This document shows positions 60,336 to 64,000 of a stretch of DNA of 64,000 nt, one piece after another; position 1 is the stretch's first letter, and each line of letters opens with the position of its first letter. The DNA is from Liolophura sinensis (taxonomy: Eukaryota > Mollusca > Polyplacophora > Chitonida > Chitonidae): positions 45,931,385 to 45,995,384 of the forward strand of contig NC_088295.1 in NCBI RefSeq assembly GCF_032854445.1. Direction: 5' to 3'. A program made the translations under genes and the position numbers. The notes beneath the pieces are model-generated. The model searched no databases. It had not been told where the DNA came from and saw only the letters and a program-made list of their open reading frames with translations.

Positions 60336-61599
60336 AACATAATCATTATTTCTAAAGTTCTTTAATGCTTCATTTGATTTGTAACTTATTTCAAAGCAAC
60401 ATATACCTCATATCCTGGTTTTATGAAAAAACTGATAGTAATGTTGTATTATACTGATGGAACATTGTGTTCACACATCACGCTCACACGATAAACTCTA
60501 CAAATTACACCACTGTTGAGTAAGTTGAGAAAGTGGAAAACTTCCTCATGGGAAACCTCCCAACCATATTGATTTTTTTATCCGTCATTGAGAAGAAAAC
60601 TGTGACAGACAAAAAGATCCTGGGTATGTTTTTCTTTTCTTTTTTTTAACCATGGCCTGAGCCATCTGTCACAGGTAGCTTGTGAAAGCAACCACAAGGA
60701 TGAACAGAAATCAAAAACCTCTAAAAAAAATTTGTCATCTAAATTAATGTAGTTGCTGCTCATTAAAAGTTCCATAACAAACCAGTGTTCTCAATGGGGC
60801 GCCATGTTTATCGCCAAAATCCACTGGTGTTCTCTCCATCATCTTAGTTTCACACAAAATATCACATATTTGTTTTTTTCTTTGATGAAAGTTTTCATGA
60901 ATGAGTACTTCCAGTTGTCAGACCTTGTAATGCTTTTTGGATTTTGTTTGACTTGATCCTATTTGTTGAATAGCCTTGCAATTGCCTATCCACCAATTTT
61001 TGAAGATAAAAATCCTATTTGCACTTCCAGATAATCTCCATATAAAGACTGAAACATCCAGCACCCTTTGAAAAACACTGGAAAAGAGAACATAGTTCCC
61101 CTAACTGCATGCATACAGTGTTTAATTCATAGCTTCAAGCAACTACATGTAGGTTAGTGGCATAAGAAGCCAGAGGTGGTAACAAGCAATGTGGACAAAA
61201 ATGCAGATTTTTGCCGATTCATGAAGTTAAAAAACCTAGACACATACTGATTACTATTCCAGAAAAGAATGTGGTAATCAAAAGCTAGGTTTTTTTGCTT
61301 TTTTATGCTCAAATCTTCTTCAATGCCTGGATTTAATTTGCTTTATTTTGTCCACCAGTACTTTAGTCATGTGACCAAAGATTGCTGATGATTGGCTCAG
61401 AGGAGCTATGACATCACTGCCAAACTATGAATAACTTCAGGAAACTACTTGATCAGTAATCATGGCAATATGATAAATGTGGCTGAAAAAATTAATTATG
61501 CCCCAAAACAGTTGCCTTAATAATTGGATGCATAAATTTTTCTATCCTGAATGTGAATAGGTTTATGTTCACTTTCTCTTTCACTTATTTCCATGTAAG

Positions 61600-61890
61600 G
61601 GTCGTGTCACACCTAAGACTTTAAAAAAGAGGAAATTGTAACTTCCTCCCTTGGAGTTCAGCATGAAGGGGATAGTGCAAGGACTGGTTGACCCATATCA
61701 GTATAATGGTTCGGGCGGGGCGACTTCCTTGCCTTCAGTAAGTCGTCTCAGTGAAGCAGCATTAGATAAAAGAGCGGTGGAAATCCGTCCTGCAAAAAGG
61801 AGGCACATCACATACACCCAAAGGATTCCTTCGTCGTCATATGACTGGAAAATTGTTAAGTACGACGTTAAACCCCAAGCACTCACTCAC
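61600..61890 (+). mobile_element. SINE body ending 'tacgacgttaaacccc', 10-bp target-site duplication
   Basis: It starts at 'gtcgtgtcacacctaagact' (just after the position where the tRNA head would end) and contains 'aacttcctcccttggagt', 'ggggatagtgcaaggactgg' and 'agagcggtggaaatccgtcc'. It ends 'tacgacgttaaaccccaagc' followed by (CACT)n. Flanked by TCCATGTAAG at 61590-61599 and 61891-61900. I recognise the 3' end as a widespread molluscan SINE. An 82-codon frame across it is not a gene. Confidence 0.85.
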
Positions 61891-64000
61891 TCCATGTAAG
61901 TGGACACGGCATATAAAATTAAGGGAATGTCAGGATGATGAACAAATCAGGCTAATAACACAGAGCCATATCTAGAAAAAAAAATTACAAGATTCTGATC
62001 CCAAACTTTAATGGTGGTATTCTGACTGTATGTAAAGAAATTTTAAAAATGCATCTCAAAATGCTGCTTTCTAAACGCGTTTTAAGTCTGTGAATGAAAG
62101 AAATTTGTATGAAAACGTAACTTTTTCTTGATAAACCATCAGATTTTTACTTGTTTTAATGCATGCAGCTTGTTTAGTGTAGGCAGCCAAAAGTTTGGGA
62201 GTCCAAAGATTTTCCAGAATTTAAATGATTCTTGACATGGCCCTGTGGCAACCTTTCAAAAAACACAAAACAAAGCTTTTGAAAAAAAAAAAATCAAAGA
62301 GTGATAAACTTCATTAAGAAGAGTTAAACATCAATGCCTGTGGGAAAGAGCAGAAATATTGAACATGAATGGTTACTCTTATCAAAAGATGAAAAAAATG
62401 TATCAGTTTTTTGCTTCTGTGGAACCACAATTATCATGTAATTGTTATGGCCAAGTTTCCTGAATAGGTAACCAATAAATTTCATGTCAGAATGACTGTA
62501 TACAAGTGTAACATAAATAGGGGATAAACCCAAAATACTTAATAAACTACTGTATCTTTGGAAGCTTAAGTTGAACTTGCTGATGTGAATTCTTTAATTT
62601 GATGTGGTCATACTGTTGTTGTAACCCTGCAGGAAGTTTCCACTTAGGGAAAGAATTGCTTTCCATGGCAACCCAACTCTGAAGTGAAACCAAAGAAATT
62701 GTGCTTCCAGGCCTCAGACAAAATGTCATATCCATCAGTCTTTGGTTTTGCCTTACTGCATGGATGGAAGAGGCTAATTTAGTATTTAAAAAAAATCAAT
62801 GTTGTCCAGAGTCTAGTCTGAATTGTCCAAAAAACAAAAACAAAAAAACATTGGTGTTTTTTATAATACCTGATACACAGATATCCATATATTCTGGCTG
62901 TTTTATGTGTAAACCTTCTGCTACAATCAAGATGTTAAAAGTGTCGTCCGCGTTAAAAGGAATTTTCAAAAAACACACAGGTTTGTTGCACATGTTACAT
63001 GATCAGTCCTTGGCTATTGATCAATAGGAGTTTGGCATTAAATTAACTGGTTGATCACCCTGCATGCTGACAATGCTGTCATACATGTACCAATATAAGT
63101 AGACAAAACAAGCCTTTTAGACAAGCCTGGTGCCAGTTCCACAAGGTTGTTTTTTTGTCAATGTCAAAAACTTGAATATAAGTTAATAAGAAAATAAAAT
63201 TAGTATCTAGGTTTTTGCTGAAAAATTTTTGATGTCTGCTTTTTTATTCAAGCTTTTGAGTTGAGTGTCTCTGAAATATAACCCAATGTAACTATGCATT
63301 TTCTTGAGATGATTGTGAAAAGGAGCTTACCTAGAACTCAGGGTATTAATAATTACAAAAGCTTTTGACAGTTCAGATTGAGGTGATGGTCTATCCCTTG
63401 TGGTGAGGAAAAAAACCCTTGATCCGTATTTAGTGACACATGTAATTATCTTTGGCTGTCAGCACTTAATAAAACGTTTGGATAATCCTGGCTGCTTGTC
63501 AATCAAAATGTTGCCTAATCTGCACATGTGCTTTTGAAGGATAATTAGCCTCGTTTGCATGGTATCTTTACTGCAAGAATTACCAAGCTGTAAAATATTG
63601 CAGGACTCACGCTCGAGTGTAACTCCTGGCGTTGCGCTCACTAAAATGGTTAAGCAATTAAAGTTTAACCACCACAAACTAAGCAGGTGGGCTGTTACAT
63701 TTAATGGAAGGATGATGTCGATGACGACGTACAAGGTCGCTGGTATTTGTGTTACACACAGCTAGTTGCACCTGCTCTGTACTGCTGGTGAAGAAGACGG
63801 ATGCATTCTTCCTGGCAATGTCATTAAACATGTGTGGCACATATTGGCTTAGTGGTGCCTATGATGCATTGTCTTAGCTGCTAAGAACGAGCCGTTGATT
63901 TCACAGATTTCCTCCATCTGTTAAGCTTTAACTGTCGTCACATGAGGGGGGAAAAAATGAACATATATACCTGCGAGTAAAGTGCACCAACTTTTATCAA

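Larger units (their letters stand above)
39343..64000 (+). other. Cav3: Cav3 intron 2 (5' part; continues beyond window)
   Basis: It begins with the consensus U2 donor GTAAGT. I searched by eye for the next expected exon, which should start with one base completing Gly184 and encode the end of IS3 plus the IS4 arginine ladder, and did not find it. The intron is therefore at least 24.6 kb, unless a short exon escaped me. It holds a 52-bp satellite, a diverged repeat block, SINEs, a long palindrome and microsatellites. Confidence 0.75.
56341..64000. other. Intron 2, right part: no gene seen apart from the listed repeats
   Basis: T-rich and CpG-poor. Hydrophobic short frames such as 56498-56833 reflect T-richness. 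No Cav3 exon 3 was recognised up to the window end. Confidence 0.5.

Noticed and set aside
61651-61899. 82-codon frame
   Set aside because: It coincides with a SINE body flanked by target-site duplications.

Overview
This is eukaryotic nuclear DNA from an animal: introns are huge, coding density is very low, and microsatellites, satellites and tRNA-derived SINEs are abundant. The SINE families (tails reading 'gtaaaacaccaatcaaa', bodies ending 'tacgacgttaaacccc') and the many TACATGTA-type words are of kinds I associate with molluscs. A mollusc or other lophotrochozoan is the best guess. That is inference from recalled repeat families, not a database match.

The only gene I can identify with confidence is the 5' end of a T-type (low-voltage-activated) calcium channel alpha-1 subunit gene, Cav3, on the + strand. 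Exon 1 (22002-22306) encodes the cytosolic N-terminus. Exon 2 (39097-39342) encodes IS1, the IS1-S2 loop, IS2 and the start of IS3. Joined, they give residues 1-183 plus two bases of codon 184. I could not find exon 3 (rest of IS3, then IS4-S6), so intron 2 must exceed 24.6 kb or exon 3 escaped me. No complete gene lies in the window.

The most notable observation is that the 16.8-kb first intron is not GT-AG. It begins ATATCCTT, ends in AC, and has a perfect TTCCTTAAC branch-point element 9 nt before the acceptor. This is a textbook U12-type (minor spliceosome) AT-AC intron, and splicing there restores the conserved Cav3 sequence P-W-F-E-R-I-S exactly.

Layout: 1-21 kb is intergenic or far-upstream DNA, relatively rich in CpG. 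It holds a DNA-transposon-like end (1-272), a 47-bp dimeric minisatellite (5.4-6.2 kb), SINEs, a three-copy interspersed repeat and a 71-bp satellite (16.3-17.1 kb). About 21.1-22.0 kb is the presumed promoter and 5' leader, with two upstream ORFs. From 22.3 to 39.1 kb is intron 1, mostly unique AT-rich DNA with microsatellites and one young SINE carrying a 13-bp target-site duplication. From 39.3 to 64.0 kb is the start of intron 2. It contains a very homogeneous 52-bp satellite whose units form hairpins (45.4-46.3 kb), a diverged repetitive block (46.3-48.2 kb), a 58-bp palindrome (53.0 kb) and several SINEs. CpG looks visibly depleted from about 22.3 kb rightward, as expected for gene-body methylation in invertebrates.

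Most short open frames in the window look like chance frames in AT-rich or repetitive DNA and are not annotated as genes.
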